NCBI RefSeq assembly: GCF_028551275.1
Contig: NZ_CP117025.1
Span: 2,472,001 to 2,536,000, forward strand
Origin: Sphingomonas hankookensis
Lineage (GTDB): Bacteria; Pseudomonadota; Alphaproteobacteria; Sphingomonadales; Sphingomonadaceae
Length of the DNA: 64,000 bases
Reading direction: 5' to 3'
Part shown: in pieces, positions 39,973-49,200 of the stretch
Layout: every line of letters begins with the position of its first letter
Position numbering within the stretch: position 1 is the stretch's first letter
The notes under the pieces: model-generated
Databases searched by the model: none
The model's input: only the letters and a program-made list of their open reading frames with translations
Told to the model about the DNA's origin: nothing
Program-made: the position numbers and the translations under genes

Positions 39973-40436
39973 GCCTCACCCATCTCGACGCCGATGGCAG
40001 CGCCCGCATGGTCGATGTCGGTGACAAGACCCCGACCCGCCGCGTCGCCGTCGCCACCGGCCGCATTGCCATGTCGCCGGACGCCCTCTCCGCGATCCGC
40101 GACGGGCTGGTAAAGAAGGGCGACGTCCTCGCCGTCGCCCGCGTCGCCGGCATCATGGCCGCCAAGCGCACCAGCGACCTGATCCCGCTGTGCCACCCCC
40201 TGCCACTGACCAAGGCCTCGGTCGACTTCGCGTTCGAGGAAGACGCGATCCGCGTCACCGCCACCGCCGCCACCGACGGCAAGACCGGCGTGGAAATGGA
40301 AGCATTGACAGCTACTTCTACCGCACTCCTCACCATCTATGACATGGCCAAGGCGATCGACAAGGCGATGGTGATCGACGGCGTGTGCCTGTTGGAAAAG
40401 CAGGGCGGCAAGTCGGGAGACTGGGTAAGAGGCTGA
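39969..40436 (+). CDS. moaC: Cyclic pyranopterin monophosphate synthase
   Basis: The 155-residue enzyme makes cyclic pyranopterin monophosphate, the first stable molybdenum-cofactor intermediate. [19 protein letters not shown] and [16 protein letters not shown] are family signatures with the active-site His, Lys and Glu residues. The TTG start overlaps the trpC stop (TTGA). It begins a cofactor pair with moeA, although 317 bp with two inverted repeats intervene. Confidence 0.95.
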   Translation: MSLTHLDADGSARMVDVGDKTPTRRVAVATGRIAMSPDALSAIRDGLVKKGDVLAVARVAGIMAAKRTSDLIPLCHPLPLTKASVDFAFEEDAIRVTATAATDGKTGVEMEALTATSTALLTIYDMAKAIDKAMVIDGVCLLEKQGGKSGDWVRG

Positions 40437-40449
40437 GCACCCCCATTAT

Positions 40450-40543
40450 CGTCATCCCCGCGAAGGCGGGGATCCATAGACGCAACGCCGCTGATAATCC
40501 TCACTGCCAGCGCCTATGGATTCCCGCCTTCGCGCGAATGACG
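40450..40543. repeat. Imperfect 30-bp inverted repeat between moaC and moeA
   Basis: The arms 40450-40479 (CGTCATCCCCGCGAAGGCGG and onward) and 40514-40543 are reverse complements with a few mismatches. They belong to the same family as the repeats at 16628 and 19381. Together with the next repeat they fill 40437-40753, which has no gene. Confidence 0.8.
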
Positions 40544-40626
40544 ACGAGAAAATCGATCGACCGCGGCTCACATTCTATCGACCATCGAGCAGACCACGGC
40601 GAACGCACAACCAACCCCACCCCCAA

Positions 40627-40710
40627 CGTCACCCCGGGCTTGACCCGGGGTCCCGCTTCTTACTTCTATCGAGAGAGAAAGCGGAACCCCGGATCAAGTC
40701 CGAGGTGACG
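40627..40710. repeat. Imperfect inverted repeat (CGTCACCCCGG family)
   Basis: The left arm 40627-40658 and right arm 40681-40710 match the 28-bp repeat at 19568-19652 with a few changes. It lies 44 bp before moeA and could end or stabilise the trpGDC-moaC transcript. Confidence 0.8.
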
Positions 40711-40753
40711 AAGAGTGACTGCCACCCGCCCTGTAAGCCATAAGGCCAAGCGC

Positions 40754-41931
40754 ATGACCCTCCTCCCCGTCGCCGAAGCCCAGACCCGCGTCCTCGCGCT
40801 CGCCCGCCCAGCCGCCCCGGAAACCCTCCCCTCGCCAAAGCCCTCGGCCGCTACGCCGCCACCGACGTCGTCGCCCTGCGCACCCAACCCGCCCGGCCCT
40901 TGTCCGCCATGGACGGCTACGCGATCCGCTTCGACGACCTCCCCGGTCCGTGGGACGTCATTGGCGAAAGCGCCGCCGGCGCCTCCTTCCCCGGCACCGT
41001 CGCCCCGGGACAGGCCGCCCGCATCTTCACCGGCGCCGCGATGCCCACCGGCACCGACTGCGTGCTGGTGCAGGAAGAGGCGACCCGCGACGGCACCCGT
41101 CTCCACCTCGCCGGCGAAGGCCCGGTCCGTGGCGGCAATGTCCGCCGCGCCGGCCTCGATTTCCGCGAGGGCGACCTGCTGATCGCGGCAGGCGAGCGCA
41201 TCACCCCCGCCCGCGCCGCACTGGCCGCCATCGCCGGGCACGGCACCCTGTCGGTCGGCCGCCGTGCCCGCATCGCCATCGCCGCCACCGGCGACGAACT
41301 GGTCCCCGCCGGCCAGCCCTTGCGCGAGGACCAGCTGCCCGAATCCAACGGCCTGATGCTCGCCGGGCTGCTCGCCGACCTGCCGGTCGATCGCATCGAC
41401 CTCGGCATATTGCCCGACCGGATGGACGCGCTGGTCGATGCGTTTCGCGCGGTAGATTGCGACCTGCTCGTCACCACCGGCGGCGCCTCGGTCGGCGACC
41501 ATGACCTCGTCCGCCCGGCCCTTGCCGCAGCCGGCGGCGAGCTCGACTTCTGGCGGATCGCGCTGCGTCCCGGCAAGCCGATGCTCGCCGGTCGCCTGCG
41601 CGACGCCGCCGTGCTCGGCCTGCCCGGCAACCCGGTATCGTCGTTCATCACCGCGCTGCTGTTCGTCCGCCCGCTCGCCGCGCGCATCGCCGGTGCCGCC
41701 GATCCGATGCCGCGCGCCATCCGCGCCACGCTCGCCCACCCGCTCCCCGCCAACGGCCCGCGCCAGGACTATCTGCGCGCCACGCTGATCGACGGACAGG
41801 TGTCGACCGCCGCCATTCAGGACAGCTCGATGCTGCGCACGCTTGCCCGTTCCGACTGCCTGATCGTGCGGGCACCCCATGCCCCGGCGGCCGATGCCGG
41901 CGACTCGGCGGAAATCCTGCAACTCGCTTGA
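40754..41931 (+). pseudogene. moeA: Molybdopterin molybdenumtransferase, broken by a -1 frameshift
   Basis: MoeA inserts molybdate into adenylylated molybdopterin. Homology starts at the ATG 40754 (MTLLPVAEAQTRVLALARPA) and continues to about 40827 in one frame. It then continues in another frame (LAKALGRYAATDVVALRTQP, then SAMDGYAIRF) to the stop at 41931. The switch falls at a run of four C at 40828-40831, where five would restore PETLPLAKAL and an intact protein of about 392 residues. The C-terminal frame is otherwise intact, with TGAAMPTGTDCVL, AATGDELVP and [12 protein letters not shown] sequencing slip, a recent mutation or slippage are all possible. Translation from an internal TTG (40900) would lack roughly 48 residues. 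Confidence 0.85.
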
Positions 41932-41956
41932 CGCCACATAAATCGTTTCCTATTGG
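41928..41956 (+). promoter_or_regulatory. lexA promoter
   Basis: TTGACG at 41928-41933 and TATTGG at 41951-41956 are separated by exactly 17 bp, a good sigma-70 promoter 29 bases before the lexA start. The -35 element overlaps the moeA stop codon. Confidence 0.65.
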
Positions 41957-41970
41957 TTCCACGTCTGTTC
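41956..41970 (+). promoter_or_regulatory. SOS box (LexA operator) of alphaproteobacterial type
   Basis: GTTC, seven bases, GTTC: an exact match to the direct-repeat LexA operator of Alphaproteobacteria. It begins at the last base of the -10 element and ends 14 bases before the lexA ATG, so bound LexA would block its own promoter. Confidence 0.9.
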
Positions 41971-41984
41971 CGACGGAGGACGTT

Positions 41985-42647
41985 ATGCTGACGCGTAAGC
42001 AGCACGAGTTGATCTGCTTCATCGACGACCGGTTGAAGGCGACCGGGGTTTCCCCCTCGTTCGAGGAGATGAAGGAGGCGCTCGACCTCAAGTCGAAGTC
42101 CGGCGTCCACCGCCTCATTTCGGCGCTCGAGGAACGCGAATTCATTCGCCGCCTGCCCAACCGCGCCCGCGCGCTGGAGGTGCTGCGGATGCCCGACCGC
42201 CCCGTCGCGAAGAAGCCGGCGGCCAAGCCCATGGCAACGCCCCGCCCGACCCCGCAGCCGGCGAACGACGTCATCGAACTGCCGCTGCACGGCCGCATCG
42301 CCGCCGGTGTCCCGATCGAGGCGATAGAGGGACAGGCGACCCTGCCCGTTCCCGCCGCCCTGCTCGGCGCGGGCGATCATTATGCGCTCGAAGTCGCCGG
42401 GGACTCGATGGTCGAGGCCGGTATTCTCGATGGCGACTATGCGCTCGTCCGCCGCACCGAAACCGCCCGTGATGGGGAGATCGTGGTGGCGCTGATCGAA
42501 GACAGCGAAGCGACTCTCAAATATTTTCGCCGCGAAGGCGCGATGATCCGGCTCGATCCCGCCAACCGCAGCTACGACCCGCAGCGCTACCGCCCCGAAC
42601 AGGTGCGCGTACAGGGCAAGCTCGCCGGCCTGCTGCGCCGCTATTGA
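41985..42647 (+). CDS. lexA: LexA repressor
   Basis: The 220-residue SOS repressor has an N-terminal winged helix ([49 protein letters not shown]) and a C-terminal autoprotease. The cleavage bond is Ala107-Gly108 ([11 protein letters not shown]), with Ser141 in AGDSMVEAG and Lys179 in [15 protein letters not shown] lies 4 bases upstream of the ATG. Self-regulation is supported by the SOS box and promoter in front. The proline-rich linker between the domains is somewhat long. Confidence 0.97.
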   Translation: MLTRKQHELICFIDDRLKATGVSPSFEEMKEALDLKSKSGVHRLISALEEREFIRRLPNRARALEVLRMPDRPVAKKPAAKPMATPRPTPQPANDVIELPLHGRIAAGVPIEAIEGQATLPVPAALLGAGDHYALEVAGDSMVEAGILDGDYALVRRTETARDGEIVVALIEDSEATLKYFRREGAMIRLDPANRSYDPQRYRPEQVRVQGKLAGLLRRY

Positions 42648-42802
42648 TTCGCAATGTCGTTGGTAAAGGCGTCCCGACGACAAACGCGGCGAGTGTGAAC
42701 TTAGTGAACTTATTTCGAATAGCCGTTTAAACGCTGACACTTAGCCGAAAATGGCAAGCCAGACCTCTCGCTTCGTTGGGCAGACATCGGTGAACTGACC
42801 GG

Positions 42803-42831
42803 CACCCCGGCCTTGAGCCGGGGTCCCGCTT
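42803..42831. repeat. Single arm of the CACCCCGG...CCGGGGTCCCGCTTCT repeat
   Basis: One palindromic arm (CACCCCGGCCTTGAGCCGGG and onward) matches the left arms at 19568 and 40627 but has no inverted partner. It lies at the 3' end of the alpha-glucuronidase gene. The rest of the 210-bp lexA-aguA gap shows nothing else recognisable. Confidence 0.6.
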
Positions 42832-42857
42832 CTTCTTCTGCGACCGGAGCGGACGAC

Positions 42858-44984
42858 CTATCGCCCATTCCCCGGCGCATAGGGCGTCCGAACCGCCTTA
42901 TACCACGCCAACGGATGCGTCGGCGGCACGACCCCCGCCGGCAAGGCCCGCCCCGACACCTCGGCAAAGTAAGCGATACAGGCATCCCGCCACCACTGCG
43001 CCTCGGCGCGCTGGATCGTCAGGAACTGGCTGACCTCGTCATGTCGCTGCTCGTCCACCCGACCCCGCAGCGCCGCCCACTGTCCCTGCATCGCCGCAAC
43101 CTCGGCCACGCCGCGATCGTACCGCGCGACCAGTTCCTCCCACAGCGTACGCCCTGACGCCATCCGCCGCTCCCACGGAACATGGTGGAACCACAGCAGC
43201 AGGTCTTCGGGCACCGTCGCCGGATCGCCCCAGCGCTTCGCCAGCGCCGGCGCATATTGCCCCACCGCATCGCTGCCGCTCCGGGTCCGGTCGAACCCGA
43301 TGCCCGCCCGGTCGGCCTTGTGATAATAGACCGGGTTCCAGTCCGGCCGCGCCAGATCATCGACCCATGGCCCCGGCCCATAATGATGCCCCGTCGCGAA
43401 CAGGTGATGCAGCCCCAGCGGCATCATATAGTCGACCACCGCCTGCCGTGACTGCAGCATCATCGCCGCCACCGGATCGGCCACCGCCGGCCCCCAGGTC
43501 ATCGCCGCCCAGTCCCGCGCGATATCGCTTGCCCGGTCGTCGGGGTTCCACGCCATCCGCCCGAACGCATACCAGTTGGCCTGGTCGAACTGCGACCCCG
43601 ACCAGTTGCGGTCGGTCCCGACATTGGCCACCCCCGCCATGCCGCTCAGCCGGGACTGGGCAAGCACCTTCGCCACGGTCATGCCCCGGCGCGGCCGATA
43701 GGTGTCGCTCCGCAACACCTCCTCCCACATCGGTCCCAGATAGGCGAGGTGGGTGGCGAACCCCAAATATTCCTTGGTAATCTGCACTTCCATCATCAGC
43801 GGCGTGCGCGGCATCGCTCCGAACAGCGGATGGAACGGCTCGCGCGGCTGGAAATCGATCGGCCCGTTCTTCACCTGCACGATCACATTGTCGGCGAACT
43901 TCCCGTCGAGCGGCTGGAACTCGCTATACGCCTGCTTTGCGCGGTCCTCGGGCTTGTCATGGGCATAGACGAACGCCCGCCACATCACGACGCCGCCATG
44001 GGGTTTCAGCGCGGCGGCGAGCATGTTCGCCCCCTCCGCATGGCTCCGCCCATAATCGCCCGGCCCCGGCTGCCCCTCCGAATTGGCCTTGACCAGAAAC
44101 CCGCCAAAGTCGGGAATGCGGGCATAAATCTCGTCCGCCTTGGCCCGCCACCACGCAGCAACCGCCGGGTCGAGCGGGTCCGCCGTCTTCAACCCGCCAA
44201 TCTCGATCGGGGCGGAGAATTTGGCCGACAGATAGACCCGTATCCCCCAGGGCCGAAAGATCGTCGCCAGCCGCTCGACCTTTGTCAGGAACGCCGGCGT
44301 CAACATATCCGGACTGGCATTGACGTTGTTAAGCACCGCGCCGTTGATCCCCACCGACGCATTGGCCCGGGCATAGTCGGTATAGCGCGGATCGCTGAAC
44401 CCCGGCAGCTTCTGCCAGTCCCACAGCGACTGCCCCGCATAGCCCCGCTCGACATAGCGGTCCGGATTGTCCCAATGGTTCAGCACCCTGAGCGCCAGCC
44501 GCGGCCGCTCGACGATCGCCAGGCGGTCGAGCGACTGCCCGGCCTGCGCGATCCGCAACAGCCGGAATGCGCCATAGAGCACCCCCACCGGCCGGTCCGC
44601 CGCGATCACTGTCACCGGTCGACCCTCGACCGTCACCGACCGCACCAGATAGCCCTCCGGCCCCAACCCGGCCAACGGCAGCCGCAACGCAGCGATCCGC
44701 GCCGACCGCGCGGTACCGATGACGATCGCCCCCTCGCCCAGATCGCCGCCCGCGATCCGCCTGCCCGTCAGCCCCGACAGCCCGCGCTCCAGCTCAGCTG
44801 CTGCCAGTCGGATCGTCTCGTCATCTTCATCGCGAACGACCGTCGTCGCCTTGCTCGCAACCGCATCGGCCTGAGCCGCAGGCAATGGCCGATAGCGCAG
44901 CCACAGGTCATAGCCGTCCTCAGCACGTGCCGGAGTCGCGCAGGCGACCCACAGCGCCATCATCCAGCCGAGCGATTTCAACAT
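42858..44984 (-). CDS. aguA: GH67 alpha-glucuronidase, exported
   Basis: The 708-residue enzyme removes 4-O-methylglucuronic acid from xylo-oligosaccharides. It has a signal peptide (MLKSLGWMMALWVACATPAR-A). The catalytic acid lies in FLVKANSEGQPGPGDYGRSH and the Asp/Glu pair in VQVKNGPIDFQPREPFHPL, all intact; ALRVLNHWDNPDRYVERGY and FYDYM-like elements match GH67. The length is typical. The start at 44984 leaves about 100 bp to the divergent xylanase, where a palindromic operator lies. The two enzymes act together on glucuronoxylan. Confidence 0.95.
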   Translation of the reverse strand: MLKSLGWMMALWVACATPARAEDGYDLWLRYRPLPAAQADAVASKATTVVRDEDDETIRLAAAELERGLSGLTGRRIAGGDLGEGAIVIGTARSARIAALRLPLAGLGPEGYLVRSVTVEGRPVTVIAADRPVGVLYGAFRLLRIAQAGQSLDRLAIVERPRLALRVLNHWDNPDRYVERGYAGQSLWDWQKLPGFSDPRYTDYARANASVGINGAVLNNVNASPDMLTPAFLTKVERLATIFRPWGIRVYLSAKFSAPIEIGGLKTADPLDPAVAAWWRAKADEIYARIPDFGGFLVKANSEGQPGPGDYGRSHAEGANMLAAALKPHGGVVMWRAFVYAHDKPEDRAKQAYSEFQPLDGKFADNVIVQVKNGPIDFQPREPFHPLFGAMPRTPLMMEVQITKEYLGFATHLAYLGPMWEEVLRSDTYRPRRGMTVAKVLAQSRLSGMAGVANVGTDRNWSGSQFDQANWYAFGRMAWNPDDRASDIARDWAAMTWGPAVADPVAAMMLQSRQAVVDYMMPLGLHHLFATGHHYGPGPWVDDLARPDWNPVYYHKADRAGIGFDRTRSGSDAVGQYAPALAKRWGDPATVPEDLLLWFHHVPWERRMASGRTLWEELVARYDRGVAEVAAMQGQWAALRGRVDEQRHDEVSQFLTIQRAEAQWWRDACIAYFAEVSGRALPAGVVPPTHPLAWYKAVRTPYAPGNGR

Positions 44985-45043
44985 CGTGCATCCTCTGATC
45001 CCGTCTGATCGACGGCGTTGACACCGACATATCATCGCGATCA

Positions 45044-45057
45044 TGGTAACGCTACCA
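45044..45057. promoter_or_regulatory. LacI-family (XylR-like) operator in the xylan divergon
   Basis: TGGTAACGCTACCA is a near-perfect 14-bp palindrome midway between the divergent alpha-glucuronidase and xylanase starts. It resembles the TGGTAGCGCTA(C/A)CA boxes of XylR-type repressors described in Caulobacter and Xanthomonas. TTGACA at 45018-45023 could be the xylanase -35, which would place the operator on or just after the -10. No regulator gene is adjacent. Confidence 0.65.
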
Positions 45058-45085
45058 CGTCAGAGAACGAGGATATGGAGAGCGC

Positions 45086-46234
45086 ATGACCCTGATCGAC
45101 CGCCGCAGCATCCTCGCCGGAGGCGCAGCGATGCTTGCCGCGCAGGCGTTACCCGCCGCCTCGGCGCCGCTGACCCTGAAGGACGCTGCCGCCCGCCATG
45201 GACGTCGCTTCGGGTCCGCCTTCGCCTGGGCGCCGCCGGGGCGCGACGCAGCGTCATTCAACAACCCGGCCTACGCCGCGCTCCTGCAACGCGACTGCGC
45301 AGTGCTGGTCGCCGAAAACCAGATGAAATGGCAGGCGCTGCGCCCCAGCGCCGACCGGTTCGATTTCGCGCAGTTCGACGCGATGGTCGACTGGGCGATG
45401 CGCAACGGTTTCATGATGCGCGGCCACACGCTCTACTGGGCCTATTCCAAATGGTTTCCCGCATGGCTCAACACCCAGGACTTCGGCCAACGCCCGGCCT
45501 CGGCAGCGGCCGGCATTCTCGACCACCACATCGATACGATCGCCAAGCGGTACGGCCGAAAGATCTACAGCTACGACGTGGTGAACGAAGCGGTCGATCC
45601 CGACACCGGCGCCTTACGCGAAACGTCGTTGTCGCGCGCGATGGGCGGGACCGCCAACGTGCTCGACCACGCCTTCCGCACCGCCCGCGCCGCCGCGCCG
45701 CATGCCGAGCTGGTCTATAACGACTATATGAGCTGGGAAGACGGCAACGAGAAGCATCGCGTTGGCGTGCTCTCGCTGCTCGAGGAGTTCCGTCGTCGCG
45801 GCACGCCGGTCGATGCGCTCGGGGTGCAGTCGCATATCGGCCTGTTCCAGCCGACCACCGACGCCGGTGTGCTCGCCCATCGGCTCGAACCCGAATGGCG
45901 GCGGTTCCTCGACCGGGTTGTGGCGATGGGGTACCGACTGGTCATCACCGAATTCGACGTACGCGACCGCGGGTTACCGGCGGCGATTGCCCCGCGCGAC
46001 CGTGGCGTCGCCGACTTCGCCCGCGCGTACCTCGACATCATGCTGTCCTACCCGCAACTGGGCGACGTCCTCGCCTGGGGCCTGAGCGACCGGTACAGCT
46101 GGCTGCGTGGCTTCGAACCCCGCCCCGACGGGGCCGTCGCGCGCGGCTGTCCCTATGACATAGACCTCAAACCCAAGCCGCTGCGCGACGCGATGATCGC
46201 CGCGCTAGCGAACGGCACCACGCACCGCCGGTGA
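45086..46234 (+). CDS. GH10 endo-1,4-beta-xylanase, exported
   Basis: The 382-residue enzyme cleaves xylan backbones. The N-terminus MTLIDRRSILAGGAAMLAAQ has a twin-arginine pattern, so Tat export is likely. The catalytic acid is Glu168 in YDVVNEAVD and the nucleophile Glu289 in LVITEFDV; GHTLYWAYSKWFP and GVQSHIGLF are conserved GH10 segments. It is divergent from the GH67 alpha-glucuronidase with a shared operator between them. A perfect hairpin follows the stop. Confidence 0.95.
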   Translation: MTLIDRRSILAGGAAMLAAQALPAASAPLTLKDAAARHGRRFGSAFAWAPPGRDAASFNNPAYAALLQRDCAVLVAENQMKWQALRPSADRFDFAQFDAMVDWAMRNGFMMRGHTLYWAYSKWFPAWLNTQDFGQRPASAAAGILDHHIDTIAKRYGRKIYSYDVVNEAVDPDTGALRETSLSRAMGGTANVLDHAFRTARAAAPHAELVYNDYMSWEDGNEKHRVGVLSLLEEFRRRGTPVDALGVQSHIGLFQPTTDAGVLAHRLEPEWRRFLDRVVAMGYRLVITEFDVRDRGLPAAIAPRDRGVADFARAYLDIMLSYPQLGDVLAWGLSDRYSWLRGFEPRPDGAVARGCPYDIDLKPKPLRDAMIAALANGTTHRR

Positions 46235-46235
46235 C

Positions 46236-46260
46236 GCGGCGGCGGTGTTACCGCCGCCGC
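46236..46260. terminator. Hairpin between convergent xylanase and tamB
   Basis: An 11-bp perfect GC stem (46236-46246 with 46250-46260) and a 3-base loop start two bases after the xylanase stop and end 3 bases before the tamB stop. No T tract follows, but the position between convergent genes suggests a bidirectional terminator. Confidence 0.5.
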
Positions 46261-46263
46261 CCA

Positions 46264-49200
46264 TCAATAATCCCGGCTGTAGCGCAGCGAAGCGTTCGAC
46301 CCGCCGAACGATCCGGTCTGCGACAACAGGCTGAGCGTCCGCGACAGCGCGATCTGGATCTGCGTGGCGGTGAAGCCCCGCGCATCGGTGATGATCTCGA
46401 TATAGATATCATCGGTCAGATACTTGCCCGCCGCCAGCGACGTGCCGCGCCCGCTCGCCTCGTCCCCGCCCAGCACGCGCAGCCGGTCGAACCCGGTCGC
46501 GGAACGCAACTTGCCGAGCGGGTTCAGCCCACCGCCGCCCGACCCGCGCAGCGAGTTCAGCGCGGCGGCCAGCTGGATCGCCTCGGTCGCAGACAGGTTC
46601 GTCACCGAACTGCCGAACAACAGCCGCGACAACACTTCGTCCTGCGCCAGCGACGGGGTCGAGTTGAACGCGATCTGCGGTGCCTGCGCGGTGCCGGACA
46701 CGTTGATCGACGCGGTGATGCCTTCGGCCGTGGTCGACGCGACGATATCGATCACCGGGTTGGTATAGTCCTCGCCCTCGAACCGGATCACCCCGCGCTC
46801 GACCTCGAACCGTTTGCCGGCAAACGAGTAGGTGCCGCGCACCAGCTGCAACTGTCCGTTGATCGTCGGCGCAGCGGAGGTTCCCGCGATGCGCAGGTTC
46901 GCCTGCCATTCCGACTCCAGCCCCATGCCCGACACGAACAACCGGTTATCGGCTCGCACCCGCAGCGCGAGGCGGAACAACCCGGCCGACGCCGCCGCCT
47001 GCCGCTGCGGTGTCGCATTCGACCGGTTCGCATCGCTCTTGCGCCGGACGCCGGTCAGCTCCGGCACCTCGGCCGCGCCTTGCCGGATGATCTGGTAGCG
47101 CGCTTCGGGAATGACGAGGTCGCCGGAGATCAGGCCCCCATCGCGCCCGTTCTGGATGCGGATGTCGCCGGTCGCCGATGCCCCCAGCGCATCGCTGCGC
47201 GCCAACTGGGCATCACGCAGCTGGGCGCGGATGTCGATCGGGAAGCCGCTGTCCGCCGCCAAGCCCACTGTTCCCTGCGCCGCAACCGTGCCCTCACCGG
47301 CGCGCGCCCGCAGCTGGGTCAGCTCGAACCGGTCGTTGGTGAAGCGGCCATTGATGCCGAGATTGGTCAGCCGGGTGCCCAGCGTCTCATTCTCATAGGT
47401 CAGGTTGTTGGCGCGGACGATGCCGGTCAGCTGCGGCGACTGCACCCGCCCACCGAAATCGGCGGCCAGGCCGATCGGCCCGGACAACTGCTGATCGGCC
47501 AGCCCGGCAAAGGAGAACAGCACGCCCGCCGGGCCGTTGTACCGGATTCCGCCCGACAGCGGTGCCGCCAGCATCCGTGTGACCCACGACCCGCTACCCG
47601 GCGGCAACGGCCGGAGGTTCGCAACCATCCGCCCGACCGTGGTCGTGCCGCGGCGGATCAGCGCCCGTCCGCTGCCACCCTCAGGCCGCAGGTCGCCGGC
47701 AAAGACGATGTCGACCGGTTCGGAGACAGAGGCAAGGCTGGTCCGCTGGAAATTGCGGATGGTCAGGCGTGCATCGGCCCGCGGAAAGCTCTGGTCCGCC
47801 GCCTGCGCGAAGTCGAGGCTCCCGGTCGCGGTGCCACCGATACCGGTGCCCGGCACGAAGGCATTGACGATGCTCAGGTCCAACCGGTCGAGCCGGGTCT
47901 GGATCGACATGCCATTGCCATAGACGCCCGCCGCGCGGATCGAGCCTTGCGCGAAGTCGATCCGCGTCGGGTACAGGCGATAGCCGCCCGGGGCCGACAC
48001 GATCCGCGCCGGGTTGACCGTCTTGAACGGGATCGAATTGGCGACACCCTGCAACGCGACCAGATAGTCGTTTGGGCGCAGCCGCGCATTGGCGGCGACC
48101 CGGAACGGCACGCCCGACGACCCTTCGGCGAACATCTGCGCCGTGCCGTTGCCGCCGCGATAGTTGATCTTCGCCCGGCTGCGCTGGAGCAGGAAGTCGC
48201 CCATCGACAGGTTGGCGACCTGCGCATCGGCGACGATTTCCGGCTGGTCGTACAGCACCGCGCTGCCGGTCACGATCGCGCGACCGATGCGCAGCCCCAT
48301 ATTGCCCGGAATGACCGCGTTCGACGCCTGCGCATTCACGTCCGCGCGCTGGAATCGCCCTTGAGCCGACAGGCGCGCGATACCGGCCACGCCCGATCCG
48401 GCGAAGTTGATTCGCCCTGCGAACGGCCCGGCATCGGTCGCCTCCACCCGGCCGTCGATATTCATGCCGGCAAAGGTTGCGGAGTGGATATCGGCGACTA
48501 GCCGCGGCGCGGTCGACAGCAGCACATCGGCGCGGAACGGCCCGTAATCGGTATTGCCGGTCGCCTGGATCGCATAGCGGTCGCCCTGCCCACGCACCCG
48601 TGCCTCGAGATTGGCGAGCCCGACCCCAACGCCCGGGCGCGCGGCGCGCAGCAGGACCTGCGGCGCAGCGACGGTACCGGTCACCCGCGCACTCAGCGGA
48701 CCATATTGCGTCGAATAGGCATCGGCATTTACGAGCAACGGCCCCGCCGGATCATAACGGCCAGAACCGTTGGTGATACGGAACTGCGGCGCATTCATCC
48801 GCACGTTGGAGAAGCTGACGATCCCATCCGGTCCCACACCGACATCTGCGCGCGTGGTGGTGACGTTGCCGCCCAGAAAGTTGCGAATGCCTTCGTTGAA
48901 CAGGCGGGTGGTCTGCGCGACCACACGGCCCTTGATCCCGAACCCGCCCTGTGGCGCGGCATAGAGGCTGGCGTCGGTCGTCAGGTTCAGGATGCCGATG
49001 CTGGCGACTTCGTAATCGTTGATCCGCCCCTTGATCGCGCCGGTGTAGCGCCCGGTGGTCAGGTTGGCGGCGACGATGGCGGTCGCGTCGATCCGGTCGG
49101 ACCGGATGCGCAGATTGTCCGACAGCACCTGATCGCCCGAAATGGCAAGGTAACCATTGATCGCGACGTTGGTGACCAGTCCGCCGACCGCCGCGTTCAG

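Noticed and set aside
40715..41182. 155-residue ORF starting before moeA as a separate gene
   Set aside because: Its first part is the true MoeA N-terminus and the rest is an out-of-frame Pro/Ser-rich translation caused by the frameshift.
40754..41931. Programmed ribosomal frameshifting in moeA
   Set aside because: The C run lacks a typical slippery heptamer and stimulatory structure, and MoeA is not known to use frameshifting; a one-base error or mutation is simpler.
44982..45044. Longer alpha-glucuronidase start at 45044
   Set aside because: It would add 20 basic residues before a clean signal peptide and would run into the operator.
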